Source: Corbicula japonica | Lineage: Eukaryota > Mollusca > Bivalvia > Venerida > Cyrenidae | Direction of reading: 5' to 3' | Assembly: GCA_038501625.1 (NCBI GenBank) | Contig: JAZAYU010000006.1 | Location: forward strand, 12,092,638-12,156,637 | DNA: 64,000 bases | Shown: positions 52,345 to 63,969 of the stretch, piece after piece | Numbering within the stretch: position 1 is the stretch's first letter | Layout of the letters: every line of letters starts with the position of its first letter | Position numbers and translations under genes: made by a program | The notes under the pieces: generated by a model | The model's database searches: none | Told to the model about the DNA's origin: nothing | The model's input: the letters and a program-made list of their open reading frames with translations, nothing else

Positions 52345-53440
52345 TTAAAATTCTTGACAATTCAACCAGTCCTTCCCAAATGACAAGACGAAAGTTCATA
52401 ATAATGTAAACAACATTTTTTTTTAGTATATTGCTTTACCAGTAACGGTTCCTGATAAAGCAAAAAAAAACTTTACTAAAGGTTTTATGTGAAAAATGTA
52501 TTGTTTTTTTTCTGCACAATGCTAGTTAATATAACAAAATCAACTACAATGTTCAAACTAGCCAATGACCTTTCTTTTTTAAGTAAAATTTCACCTGTAT
52601 GACTTCAAACAGATTATCATGGGATGATTAGGTCAAATCGTGCAAGTTAAGAACAGATTATTTTGGACAGATTTTGATGATGACTGCACCCCTTCCAAGA
52701 AAACTCCTACAGACATAATCAAATCATATCAAAAACTTAATTCTACTGTTATGTCCATTTAAAGACAGAGTAAGTAATGTCAATAATTTCATTAAAACAG
52801 TGGCCATTGAAATCCGGCCCTTTTTCAATCGTTATTTTTCACATTCAATTGTGATTTGAAACTGTTAATATTTTTGTTGGAAACCTCTATGCATACAGTA
52901 TTACAGATGCCATTAAATCTGGAAGAATTTTCTTGGAAATGTTATGGAAAACCCTGAAAGTAATGAGAATCATGCAATTAAGTCAAGGTAAGATCACACT
53001 CAAGATTTGCCCTTGCCCTTGACCACTTACTGACTTAAATCCACTGTCCAACTGAAGTTTACATATAACAATAAATTGGTAAGACATTTAGAAGCTCAGC
53101 AGGGCAGTGTGCTACTTAAATGGACTTATTTTAGATCCAGTCCATAAATATATTGCAAGTCATTCCTGGAAGTTAAACAGGGCAGCAAGATATTTTACTA
53201 TATTGTTTTAAATAAATATTATTGTATATTTTAAATGCAGCATACAAGGCATAGTCCTCTTGGATATTGTTTTTTGGGGGCTTTTAGTTCTGAATACACC
53301 ACTAACACACAAACACAAAACAAAGGACTGATAGTTGGTATCTATATGGGCACCAATTGATACTACTGCTTATATTTAATGTAACCATTTAAAAAGCATG
53401 GCCCATTTACTGTTGTAAACTAAACTACTCAAGTCCTTTT
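52345..53440. other. Non-coding stretch
   Basis: Weak 'gacctttg/cccttgacc' phrases suggest old array-type repeats near 53000. No exon recognised. Confidence 0.35.
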
Positions 53441-53441
53441 T

Positions 53442-53668
53442 TTACCCCCTCCATAGATTCACCTTTACTGCATGGGCAAACAGTTTAGAACCAGATCAGG
53501 TAGCACATCTGTGCCATCTGATCAGGCTCTAAACTGTTAGCTTTTTTTTCATTAGATTATTTCTGACCAAAACGCAACCAGTGCAGATCCAGATCAGACA
53601 GCTGGCTGATCTGGATCTACACTGGTCGCAAATGCGTAAAAATGTGTATATATAGAGGAAAGGGTTAA
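53442..53668 (+). mobile_element. Family-1 MITE
   Basis: ttaccccctccatagattc ... atagaggaaagggTTAA. Confidence 0.8.
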
Positions 53669-54146
53669 TCACTTCTTGATAAGACCTGAAATATGTTTGA
53701 AAAACATTTCAAAGGTGTAAGAGAAAATAAACTTTTTTTCACATCAAAACAATAATTGTTGAAATACAAAACTATCATCAAACATTGTAAAGTCCTGCTT
53801 GTTTAGCATACTCCTTGACTGGATACAGAACAACTTATAAATGCTCTTCCATTAAATTTTTTTGAACACTTCTTAAATACAAATCCATACTCTCTTCTAT
53901 AATTTTTCTATAAATTTCAAACAATAAAGCATTCTTTCTTGAAATACAATTTTTAGAAGTGTTCTCCAAGTTTCATTTACACAGTTTTTTTGTTTTTTTT
54001 ACAATACACATCTCGACACTAAACAAGCAGTTTTTATTCATCTGATCAACATAAAAGCTTAAAAGCCATGCTTTTGCTATGTAGTTACTCTACGCAAACT
54101 TGCAGAATGATACCTTCATAACGGAAACAAAAGCAGATAAAAGCAG

Positions 54147-54204
54147 CTAAAGAATCATAGATTCTGGAAGGCCCTCTATGTCAAAAGTGACTCGCTTTGG
54201 ACGC
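54147..54204 (-). CDS. Candidate alternative last exon, perhaps of the CCDC88 gene
   Basis: After a tttgtgtttag acceptor, the frame with one leading base reads RPKRVTFDIEGLPESMIL then TAG. It begins 1.5 kb downstream of the main CCDC88 stop. It requires a donor in phase 2, which I have not located. It could instead be part of the CCDC88 3' UTR. Confidence 0.27.
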
Positions 54205-54654
54205 CTAAACACAAAAGCAATACATGTTAAATGGAAGATTTATTGTAATAGTTATGGAGTATAAAGCATACACAAGGGTACATGAATAAAGGCTATGAGA
54301 AACACATGAAGCTAGTACAGTACAAGAGGTAAAAAGGAATATAAAAGGACAAGACAAGCAAAAACACAGGACAAACAAAACAAATAAATCAGTTATTTTA
54401 AACAAAGAAAAATCTATGAAACTGATTAAGGATTGAATGGCAGGTTGGACCGTCTGTGCATTGTTAAATATCCACCTGGGGAAACATGTCTTAAGCCGGG
54501 ACCCAGAACATGATCTAACACACCCTTCCCTCTTTAAAATATCCAAATGTATCAATATGAGCAAAAAAGACATATCAGTGGAGATCCTGCATCTTCGACA
54601 CTGAAAATAATACATAAAACTCAAGAAGGACATGACTTTATTGCTCACAAGAAG

Positions 54655-54880
54655 TTAAACCCTTTCCTCCATATATACGCATTTTTACGCATGTGCGACC
54701 AGTGTAGATCCAGATCAGTCTGATCAGGATCTGCACTGGTCGCATTTTGGTCAGAAATAACCTAACGAATCAAAAAGCAAACAGTTTAGATCCTGATCAG
54801 AAGGCACAGATGTGCCGGCTGATCTGGATCTAAACTGTTTGCCCATGCAATAAAGGTGTGTCTATGGAGGAATGGGTTAA
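54655..54880 (+). mobile_element. Family-1 MITE, TTAA both ends
   Basis: TTAAaccctttcctcc ... tatggaggaatgggTTAA. Confidence 0.85.
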
Positions 54881-55079
54881 TAAATTATTGTTATTTATCC
54901 AGTCATGATCTTTGTGCACAAGGTAGGAGAAGTTTAAACATGGTTTTAGTAAATGTGCAAGAATTGGATGATCACGTGTTCTAAATCATTGTTAAATTTC
55001 CAACTAGCTGAGAAAACAGTTTCATGCATTTTAAAACATGCATATTGAGGAACAGTGTTCAAATATCATCATATCATAT

Positions 55080-55401
55080 CTTTATTCCTTTAATCCATTT
55101 ATAAGCCTTTTATTGCATGTGCTAACAGTGCAGATCAAGATCAGCTGGCACATCCTTGCTGTCAGATATAAAGGATCTACAATGTTTGCTTATTGATCAG
55201 AAATAACCTAATAAATAAATAATGTCAGCGATGTATTGGCTGTTCTGAATCTACACTGTTTGCTTATTGGTCAGAAATGACCTAATAGATAAAAAAGCAA
55301 ACAATGTAGATCCTGGTCAGAGGGATGTGCCAGCTGATCTGGATTCTACAGTACTGGTATTCACCCATGCTTTCAAGGCATATATATGGAGGAAAGGGTT
55401 C
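55080..55401 (+). mobile_element. Family-1 MITE with internal duplication
   Basis: The segment tgtttgcttattg(g/a)tcagaaat(a/g)acctaata occurs twice (near 55185 and 55258), lengthening the element to about 320 bases. Confidence 0.65.
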
Positions 55402-55718
55402 ATCTGTAAATGCTTGCTTTGGTGAATACATCATATTATGGATTTCATAACAACACAGATCTAATAAATTTGTTATATACAAAATAGGGAATGTTGACTG
55501 TTAATTTAATCACAGAATTTTCTTTTAGATCAAACTTCATAATATAAGCTTCTCTTTACTTTCTCACATATGTCAATTCCTAGTGATTCATAATATCCCA
55601 AATGCCCATAAAAACAGGCACATTATGTTTTGGTAAATGATCAATACTTTAATTACAAGAGAACACTACTAAGTATACTCAGTCTAAAAGCTTATACATA
55701 ATGCAACTTCATCTATTA

Positions 55719-58700
55719 TCAAACACAGCCATATTCATACCAGATCGAATTTTCCTTGGGTTCTGTGCCATCCTCTGGAGGCATTGGCTTTGGTGCAGGA
55801 GGTTTGCCGCTGGCAGATTTGGGTCCTGGGCCTATTCTCTGTGCTGACGTAGGTGTTTGGCCCCTTGGAGGTCCATTAGGGCTCTGGTTATTGTTGTTCC
55901 ACTGCCCTCGGTTTGAACTCCCAGGGGCTTGTTTGGTGGGAGATGTTGGTTCTCTTAGAACACTATAGCGACCTGTGGATAAGATGTCCTTGGTTTTACG
56001 GGGAGGAGGAACAGGTGGCGTACCTTTCGTACCCACATGGTTTTGTTGAAAGTCAGTATTATAACTAGAATCCGAGTCACTACCTTGCTGGTTAAACATA
56101 GTTGGGGGAACTGATTTAGGTCGGTCAGCCCTAGAATGGACAGGTCGCATATTAACCATGGAGTTATTGAGTGGTCCATTTGTATGAGCACTGCTTGGTC
56201 CGTTACTGTATGAGCCGTCATACGAAGAACGTACATCAACTGAACTTTGAACAGGTAATGAATTGTTTAGGTCCTGCCTGCCTGACCTGGAATTGTTCAA
56301 TGATGAATTCATAGAAGAGTCACTGTGTAGCGAACTGTTTACTGGTGCACCAAAGGCACTGGCAGGTCGTGCACGTATTACATTCCTTGGTGCACTACTA
56401 CTACTGTATGGCCTTGGACCCTGTCTTGACACCAGAATGTTTCCTCTCTTTTGAGGGGTCGATGATGGTGAAGCCGGGTTTCTGTCATCAAACTGTTGCT
56501 GTGACAGTCTACCTGGCGAATGACTTCGAGGCGGGTAACCAGGATGAGTCGCTTTCACAGGTCGTTGGCCAGATCCTGGTGTTTGACCTTGACCCCTATA
56601 ACCAGGTGAAGGACCTTGACCTGATCTGATGGACATATCACCATCCTGTGACCTTGACATTGGATCAGAAGGACTAGAATAATTAGACAATGGGGACTGA
56701 CCACCCTGTGGTGAAGTTGGGGAAAAGGCGCTGCCTCCCCCTCCACCACCCCGAGTTAACATATCTAACCTCATATCAGGATTAAGTCTATTATCCCGTT
56801 CAGGGGTTGGTTCTCGGCTATATTGCGGAGATATAGTCAAATCATGCAGAGACTGCTGTGACTGCTGAGCAAGAGGCGAATTCGCATGTTCATAACCTAA
56901 ATTATTTCTGCGATCTTCATTTACTGACACTCGTGAAAATGCTGATGTATTGTTTGTGTTTTCGAAAGGTTTGATTCTGTATGAGTTCTGAGGTTTGGCT
57001 GGCGTTGATGTGTTGTTTGGTTGCAGATGATATGACGGTGACGTGACTTGTGTAAATGCACTAGATTCTGGACGGACATCCTGGCTGCTTCCGCTACTAC
57101 CCGTAGATACGTGAGACAATCGAGACATACTGAGATCTGGCTGAGTCACTACGGCTACGTCTGGGATTGAACCTATGCGTGGCCGGCTCTGATTTGGTGG
57201 TGGAGGTGCCTGACGGCGGCGACGTAAGCTGCCATCTGAGTTCTCACTACTTCTAGATTCTGTATCATCTGCTTTCAGCTCAATCTTTCGCTGTAATAAT
57301 GAGAAAACAATTTTTATGCCATGTAAAAGGAAGCAAGCAATGCATTTAGTGCTTTGTGTGTTAAAAATCTTGACCAGAAATATCTTTTCATATAACTTTT
57401 TAAAAAACTAATTGTTTTATAACACTTATTATACTGCAAAGCTTTTTAAAACAAAAAATAATAATAAAGCAATGCTTTTTAGAATGTCATGCTTCCCTGT
57501 TGAGAACCTCAAAATTAGCTTTATGACATCATTTTTAAATGTTTGACATCATTATAAAAGAGATTCAATGGTCTGTTAATTTACTAATTCTTTTCAAACA
57601 AGAGATGTTTTTAAAACATGCCCCCAAACGCCATTTGGGTAGTAATTTGCTGTTATTTTATTGAAGGACCCTGTGACCTTCACCTCTGACCTAAAAATCA
57701 ATAGGGGTCATTTGCTTGTGATGACTAACCTCCCTAACAAATCTGTGGCCTGTATTTTAAATGGTTGTCTAGTTATTGATCAGACAAAGTTGGTTTCAGG
57801 TAGAAGGATGGACATGTTATTAGAATAGTCTTGTTATTTTAAACTTAAAAGGTTGACTCTGTTATTTCCAATGATAGTTTAAGTACTCTCCAGGAATTCC
57901 TAATAACAAGTTAGGAGATCGTCTAACCCTTTCCTCCACAGACAAACTTCATTGCGTGGGCGATCAGTGAAGATCCAGATCAGCCAGTACATCACTGCCA
58001 TCTGATCAGGATCTGCACTGTTTGGTTTTTTAACTGTCAGGTTATTTCTGACAAAAATGCGGCCAGTGCAGATCCTGATCAGACAGCAAGGATGTGCCAC
58101 AAGATCTGGAGCTACACTGTTTGCACATGCGTAAAAATGCGTATTTATGGAGAAAAGAGCTTCACAAGTTTGGGACTTGCACTGCACAGAAGTTAAATTT
58201 TGAGAAGTTTAATGACAGTTATTTTTACTAGTGCTGACAAGTTTATGTACTCAAGATTAATGAAATTTCATACCCAATCCACCTGAAACTAAATCCAATA
58301 CATCTTTCACATATTTTAGGGTGCATTTAAAAAAGGTTTTGGAATATTACATTGATTGATTGCTAAAATTACTTGATTGCTTAAAATACAATAACAAAAC
58401 CTATCACAAGAAAATAGTCAAAAATAAAATAATTTGTACCTTAAATGAGCAGATCATAACATAGCACTCATACATTCATATTAAAATTTTGGGCATAAAT
58501 GTTTTTGTTTTTTTTTTAAAAAAAAACAACAACTGTTGTCTTTAACTTTGCTAAAATCATCATTATCTTTTGTGGGGATTTTAAATCCCTTGATCATTCT
58601 ACACATAACAAAATTTTAATTTAGTACCCTTTATATAATCAATGAATTGTCAAAAGCCAAAGCAAAAATTTTATACCTTAGGTTTTGGAGATGTCTTTTC

Positions 58701-61700
58701 TGGGGAATTCTTGTCCACACTTTCTGCTAGGAACTCTTCCAGGGTGAGAAACTCGGGCGGGGAGCTCAGATGGTTGTTGTTGGTCTTGAACCCTCCCTCA
58801 TCATCACTAGCTGGCCGACCCATGCCTGTCACAAAATACATCATGAATATTACCACTTGAATATACAGCTTTCCCAACTATCAGATGAAAAATAGGGGAA
58901 TGTTATGCGTACATCATTCTGGAAGAATTTAATGAAGTTTGAAAAATACAAAATTAGTTTTTGTCAGTTACATTTTTAATTTGTACAGAAGCACAGATTC
59001 TGTAAGGAGCAAACTTACAAATAGGTTGAAAAATAGAAGTTAAATTTATTAGCTGTTTCATTTTTTGTACACATGAATGGTCCATTTTGAAAACATTCTG
59101 GATAAACATTCCTTCCCATACATACAAGTTTCGTATAGTTTGAACTTTTATAATTTTGTTATGTCACACTATGTCTTGTGTAGCACGAAAGAATCTGCTG
59201 TTTGACTGCAGCAATTAACAAGTATTTGGAAAGTAATCAATGATACACCATACAATACACTTGTGCAGGGCTGAAGGTTATAAAGCTGAGTTTGGAAACC
59301 AGTCTCAAATCTCAAGCATCTGATTGGCTGAAATGGCGACCAGTCGCCATTTCAGCCAATCAGATGCTTGAGATTTGAGACTGGTTTCTATGCTTAGTTT
59401 TATAACCTTGGGCACTGAGCTTGTATTCTGGTAAAAAGTTTGTAAATGTATCCAATTTCATCATTTTTCCTACATAGTGAAAAAGACCTCATTTAAAGGA
59501 CTGCCAGTTCTGGGAATATTTAAATACAGCCAATAATGTGTGTTTAGATTGTTCTCTCTCCAAATTTCATGCTGGTACATGTATTAAGTCTATAGACCTA
59601 TACTCCAGTGTTACCAATACTCACGAGATGTTGGTACATTGTATAAAAACAACACATGTGTATCTGAATATTCATCATCCACATAATTCTGACAAACTGT
59701 CACAACTAAATTAGTGTGGGAGTTTAAAGCTAAATAAAAAACATTCTGATATAATTTGATATCACAACAGAAAAATTTTAAGTTCAAAGAATTTAAAATA
59801 AATTATCACAGGCTTAAAACCATTTCAATATTTCTGTCTGTCATGTTTGTTTACCCAGGATTTAATTTTGATCTTTTGTGTACTTTGAAAGAATTACATC
59901 TGGGCCAAAGACTATAAAACTGAGATGATTTGAGACTGGGCCACATCCTCAGTTTAATAATATTGGTAAAAAAGGAAAGATAACTCAGATGTCATTGTAA
60001 ATTTTCATGAATATTTTGTTTCTTTGTTATGATTAGAATAATGCAAATTGTCTCAAAGTTTTGAGTTTTCTGAAAATGGTAAGAAAAGTGGAAACTTTCA
60101 TTATTTGCTGAGTATAGATATAATAGGCCAATAATTCTATGTGATGGCTAACTTTTATTTTGGTTTGCACTGGGTCAATATAAAACTATGAAAACCCAAA
60201 ATTTAACGTCTTTTACTATAGACTGTAATTTTATAATTAAGTAAATGATTTTTCATAGAAGCCAAACTTGCAAAATCAACACTAACATGAAACAAAAACA
60301 GCAAAAAAGGCAAATAAAAGTCAAACAAATAAAAGCAATAGTTAGGTGGTTTTTTTTATAGCAAATAATTAAATTCTGAATAATTTCTAATAAACTTTCA
60401 TGAAAATATTAATGGAATATTTTAATAGGGTTGACAATATTTTTCATACAATAATTTAACAAATTATTTTGCAGCAAATATTTTCTCTTGCTTTATTCTG
60501 TATTTTCAAACAGTTTTTCACATCTTTGTAGTTTTATTATACTTGGTATGTGTAAAACCTATACGAAGAAACTAAATCTTTATAGAAACATTTTAACTTT
60601 CTTGACCACAACTAAAATCAAACTAGCTCTACAGAATAGAAAATGCAGAAATGCTGGCTATATATAGCAAGAAGCAATTTACCTGGGAGAAGCATAAAAG
60701 TAGAGTTGCTAAGGGAGACACTGTCTCCATGACTACGCAGAGTATCACTACTAAGTAAATCTTCTGTAGACCTCGCACCTAAACAAGGGGAGATAATGAA
60801 AAAAAACAAAAACACAAGGTGAGTGGCACTACAAAGAGATTAAGGTCATAAAACTAAGATTGGAGACCAGTCTTAAATCTCAAACATCTCATTGGCTGAA
60901 ATGGCGACCAGTGGTCATTTCAGCCAATCAGTTGCTTGAGATTTGAGACTGGTCTTCTGATTTAGTTTTATGATCTTGGGCATTAGTAATGTAATGAAGG
61001 GCTGTTAAATAAAAAGCATCAAAAGCCAAACAATAATATTCTGAGAACTACAATAACAGCTTTTTGGCCAATTTAAATGTATGTGTCCAGCTAAAACCGA
61101 ATAGAAACATTCTAAATAAATTGAACCAGTTCCATACCAGGTACAAATACTGAAAATGTACAATATATTTCTAAATATCAATGGATAAATATTATAGTAG
61201 TGGTTTGCAAAGGTAAATCTTATCATCTTTACTCCATATAATGTATACAGGTTTTATCACATGAGTGAACACTGTGTTGATCCAGATCAGATGGCACAGA
61301 TGTTGATCTACACTGTTTGCTTTCTGATTCAGGTTTATCTCTGATCTAGAAATGAACAGTGTAGATCCTAATCAGATGACATAGGATTTGCTGGCTGATC
61401 TGACTCTACTCTGTTCACTTATTCCATAAAAACCAGTATACATGCATATGGAGTTATGGTTAAGTTATGAGGTATCTGGTTGGTTATCTGCCACCTGCTT
61501 TGCAGGCTTGTGGCTAGAGATGTGAATTTGTTTGTCTATCAACACACTTTTTGTAAACAACTTAAAACACATATACATTGTTTTTTCACAATTGGTAATA
61601 TTTTTAATGTTAACTGTTGCAGAATGCTAAAAATAGCTCCTCAGGAAATCCTAACTTCATAAGGCCATTATTGTTAATTTTAATAACTCTCTTATTTTTG

Positions 61701-62011
61701 TTCACAGAAATATTATTTCTGTACAAATATTAAGCATTATGTTAGAAGTAGAAAGGTAATTATTTCACTCGAAAACATTAATATCAGAGGACACGTACAT
61801 ACATTAATATCAGTGAGTTATTATTCAAAGTGATGATCTTGTTTACCTCTTAATTCAAGAGTTGACAGACTATGTCTGCTCAAACTAGGGCTTGCATTTA
61901 GGGCTGTTGCCGATTTAGCAAGCCCTCGATTTTGTTTCGATAATTTAGGACTGTCCATATCACCGAAGATTCCCGCATGACTGGCCCGGTGTTGCCGGTA
62001 TCGTCTTTTGT
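55719..62011 (-). CDS. CCDC88: CCDC88-family scaffold (Girdin/DAPLE), C-terminal four exons; 5' part lies beyond the window
   Basis: Minus-strand exons: 62011-61847, 60778-60683, 58825-58677 and 57290-55719 (stop TGA 55721-55719). All junctions are in phase (1, 1, 0). About 660 codons are present; the Hook domain and long coiled coil would lie to the right. The 58.7-kb exon carries FLTLEEFLAES, matching the GBA consensus with its central Phe (F1685 of GIV, F1675 of DAPLE), which binds and activates Galpha-i. The last exon is a 523-residue Ser/Pro/Gln-rich disordered tail with a PPPP run, R-R-R-R and PPVPPPRK. It ends IWYEYGCV. The Gly-Cys-Val end is the Dishevelled-PDZ ligand of DAPLE, so the protein resembles DAPLE more than Girdin at its tail. 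Molluscs probably have one ancestral gene, hence the unsuffixed symbol. The first in-frame ATG of the last exon is not a start; the frame is open to the acceptor. Confidence 0.88.
55722..55733 (-). other. CCDC88: C-terminal PDZ-binding motif YGCV
   Basis: The last four codons before the stop encode Tyr-Gly-Cys-Val. In DAPLE the same end binds the Dishevelled PDZ domain and links Wnt/Frizzled to G-protein signalling. Confidence 0.8.
57600..57800. repeat. Array-type repeat fragment in CCDC88 intron
   Basis: ccctgtgaccttcacctctgacctaaaaatcaataggggtc is phrased like the 'gaccttgacc' repeats elsewhere in the window. Confidence 0.45.
57923..58161 (+). mobile_element. Family-1 MITE in CCDC88 intron
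   Basis: taaccctttcctccacag ... tatggagaaaagagctt, with the right terminus mutated. Confidence 0.75.
58719..58751 (-). other. CCDC88: GBA (Galpha-binding and activating) motif
   Basis: These bases encode FLTLEEFLAES, preceded by SSPPE. Hydrophobic, Thr, hydrophobic, x, acidic, Phe, Leu fits the motif shared by GIV and DAPLE. Its presence suggests non-receptor GEF activity toward Galpha-i. Confidence 0.8.
59269..59414 (+). mobile_element. Family-2 palindromic MITE, 146 bp, near-perfect
   Basis: ggctgaaggttataaagctg ... agttttataaccttgggca around atggcgaccagtcgccat. Flanking triplets are CAG (left) and CTG (right). It lies in a CCDC88 intron. Confidence 0.85.
59901..59967 (+). mobile_element. 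Family-2 MITE, internally deleted
   Basis: gggccaaagactataaaactg ... cctcagtttaataatattgg with the core missing. Confidence 0.5.
60842..60982 (+). mobile_element. Family-2 palindromic MITE
   Basis: ggtcataaaactaagattgg ... tttagttttatgatcttggg; TTA occurs on both sides. It lies in a CCDC88 intron. Confidence 0.7.
61227..61463 (+). mobile_element. Family-1 MITE in CCDC88 intron
   Basis: ctttactccatataatgtat ... atatggagttatggTTAA. Confidence 0.7.
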
Positions 62012-62265
62012 CTGTGCAGGTGGGGATGGAAAAACGTGCAGTATTAGAACAAAATCCATGGGGTTAGTAACATGTTAACAGTGGTTGTTGGGAAGCTTAG
62101 TGACTGTATGGTAGTGTAGCATGCTGAATTAGTATTAAACTGGAAAGCCCCGAGTGAATGATACACTAAAGGCTTTTTCACTGTGGAATCATGATTTCTG
62201 GGATGCTTTGATTTTGACTGGAGTATTACAAAGTTTTAAAAGCAAGTAAAATGCTTCTGTGATTT

Positions 62266-62492
62266 TTTCCCTTTACTGGAAGGGACATAGTCTATATCCC
62301 ATAAGCAACCAGTGTAGATCTAGATCATCCTTCATATCCATGCAGTCTGATCAGGATCTAAGCTGACTCTACACTACATTCATCAGGTTACTTTTTGACC
62401 AAGAAGCGAACAGTGCAGATCCTGATCCAAATGCATAGATATGTAGGCTGCTCTGTATTAACACTGGTTGATACTCAATGTTGATGGTTAAC
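62266..62492 (+). mobile_element. Family-1 MITE, diverged
   Basis: ttttccctttactgg start, mirrored gtagatctagatc and cagatcctgatcc blocks. Confidence 0.55.
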
Positions 62493-62919
62493 ACATGGGA
62501 ACATCTCTAAATTGCACAAATTAATGTCTTTGAAGAATGTCCAATTGGCAAAAACTTAATTCCCTGCAAAACTGAATGATTCCTCAGTATGTATGTTTAT
62601 AAACATGCAAGTATATAGTGTGCAAAAGCCCTTTCTGCCAAGTGAAGAAATGACCCTGACAGGGTTTAGAAATGAAGCGGGGTGTACATATTGCAAATAT
62701 ATGTTAAGGTCACAAAGTTACACATATATATTGGAATCATGCAAAACTAGAAAAATCTGTTGCCATTTTTTTCAATAAAGATAATATATATATTCTTTAC
62801 ATAGAAATGTGTTAAAACTACATATATTGGTAGGACCTTTGTCTCATTTTTCATAGTAAGGAGTAAAACTTAAATTAATCAAATACCTACCAATTGCAAA
62901 GCTTTTCAATTAAAACTAC

Positions 62920-63070
62920 TTAATCCAGTACTCCATATATACCTCTTTGGACAGTGCAGATCCAGATCTGCTGGCATCTGATCCTGATCAGACAGCACAA
63001 ATGTGCCATCTGATCTGGACCTACACTGTTTGCCAGTGTCATAAGGTGTACCTATGGAGTAAAGGATTAA
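62920..63070 (+). mobile_element. Family-1 MITE, short form, TTAA both ends
   Basis: TTAAtccagtactccatata ... ctatggagtaaaggaTTAA, 151 bp; the central spacer is lost. Confidence 0.8.
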
Positions 63071-63291
63071 AAACTACCTAAGATATTGTGGCAACAGATT
63101 TTTAACAGTTAGGTGCAACATTATAACACTGGTAACAGACATGCTTGTCTCCAAGCAAAGCAACTTTACTTTATTGCATTCAAGCTTATTGTTTATGCAT
63201 TAATTTCTGGAAAGCATGCTTCTAACTATATACTTTAATTACTTTTAGAAACAAATTCTGAGATGAACTCCTTACCCCCTACTCCCTCATA

Positions 63292-63311
63292 CCCCCCCCC
63301 CCCCCCCCCCC
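63292..63311 (+). repeat. Run of 20 C
   Basis: An uninterrupted C tract (G tract on the minus, CCDC88-coding strand). Its length may be a sequencing artefact. Confidence 0.8.
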
Positions 63312-63612
63312 GACCTTCTTGTTAAGTGCTAAGAATATAATCATCAATGAATACTTGTTAACTTAAGTTGACCTTTAATGTTAAACTTTTCTTAACATAT
63401 ACGCATGTTTATTATTTAGTTGTGTCTTGACAGTTAAACATAGATATTGCCAAGAACTCTTTCTTTATAAACTATAAAATGAAACATCAACTATACAGGA
63501 AGTTATGACATCACAAGGTACACCAGACAGTGCATTGTTTTAAATTTCTGGATAGTTATACCATACACCATGCTGAGTGCATTATTTCTGTATATTCCTG
63601 CTGTGAGCACCT

Positions 63613-63969
63613 TTAACCCTTTACTCCATGGGATATGACTGTTATCCTATGGTGAACAGTGTAGATCCAGATCAGTCAGCCCATCTACACTGTTAACATT
63701 TAGATTTATTAAGTTATTTCTGACCCAGGGGGAACCAGTGTAGATCTAGATCAGTGCCCAAGGTTATAAAACTGAGCATGGAAACCAGTCTCAAATCTCA
63801 AGCATCTGATTGGCTGAAATGGCGACCAGTCAGATGCTTGAGATTTGAGACTGGTTTCCAATCTCAGTTTATTAATCTTCAGTCCAGATGGCACAGAATG
63901 ATGTGCCGATTGAGCTTGATCTACGTTGGTTGCACGTGATAAAACCCATACCATGGAGTAAAGGGTCAT
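63613..63969 (+). mobile_element. Family-1 MITE with a nested family-2 MITE
   Basis: TTAAccctttactccatggg ... catggagtaaagggtc. A family-2 copy sits in the right half at 63755-63884. Confidence 0.85.
63755..63884 (-). mobile_element. Nested family-2 MITE, 130 bp, CAG duplication
   Basis: tgcccaaggttataaaactg ... cagtttattaatcttcagtc, flanked by CAG at 63752-63754 and 63885-63887. It is in the opposite orientation to the 45.6-kb nested copy. Confidence 0.85.

Noticed and set aside
54205..54648. 147-codon minus-strand ORF
   Set aside because: Low-complexity, no family resemblance, and it lies in the intron/3' UTR side of the candidate acceptor at 54204.
55955..56749. Other-frame ORFs within the last CCDC88 exon
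   Set aside because: Shadows of the Ser/Pro-rich coding frame.
57147..57149. GTG at the start of the long minus-strand ORF in the last CCDC88 exon
   Set aside because: The frame is open upstream to a splice acceptor at 57291, so this is internal Val, not a start.
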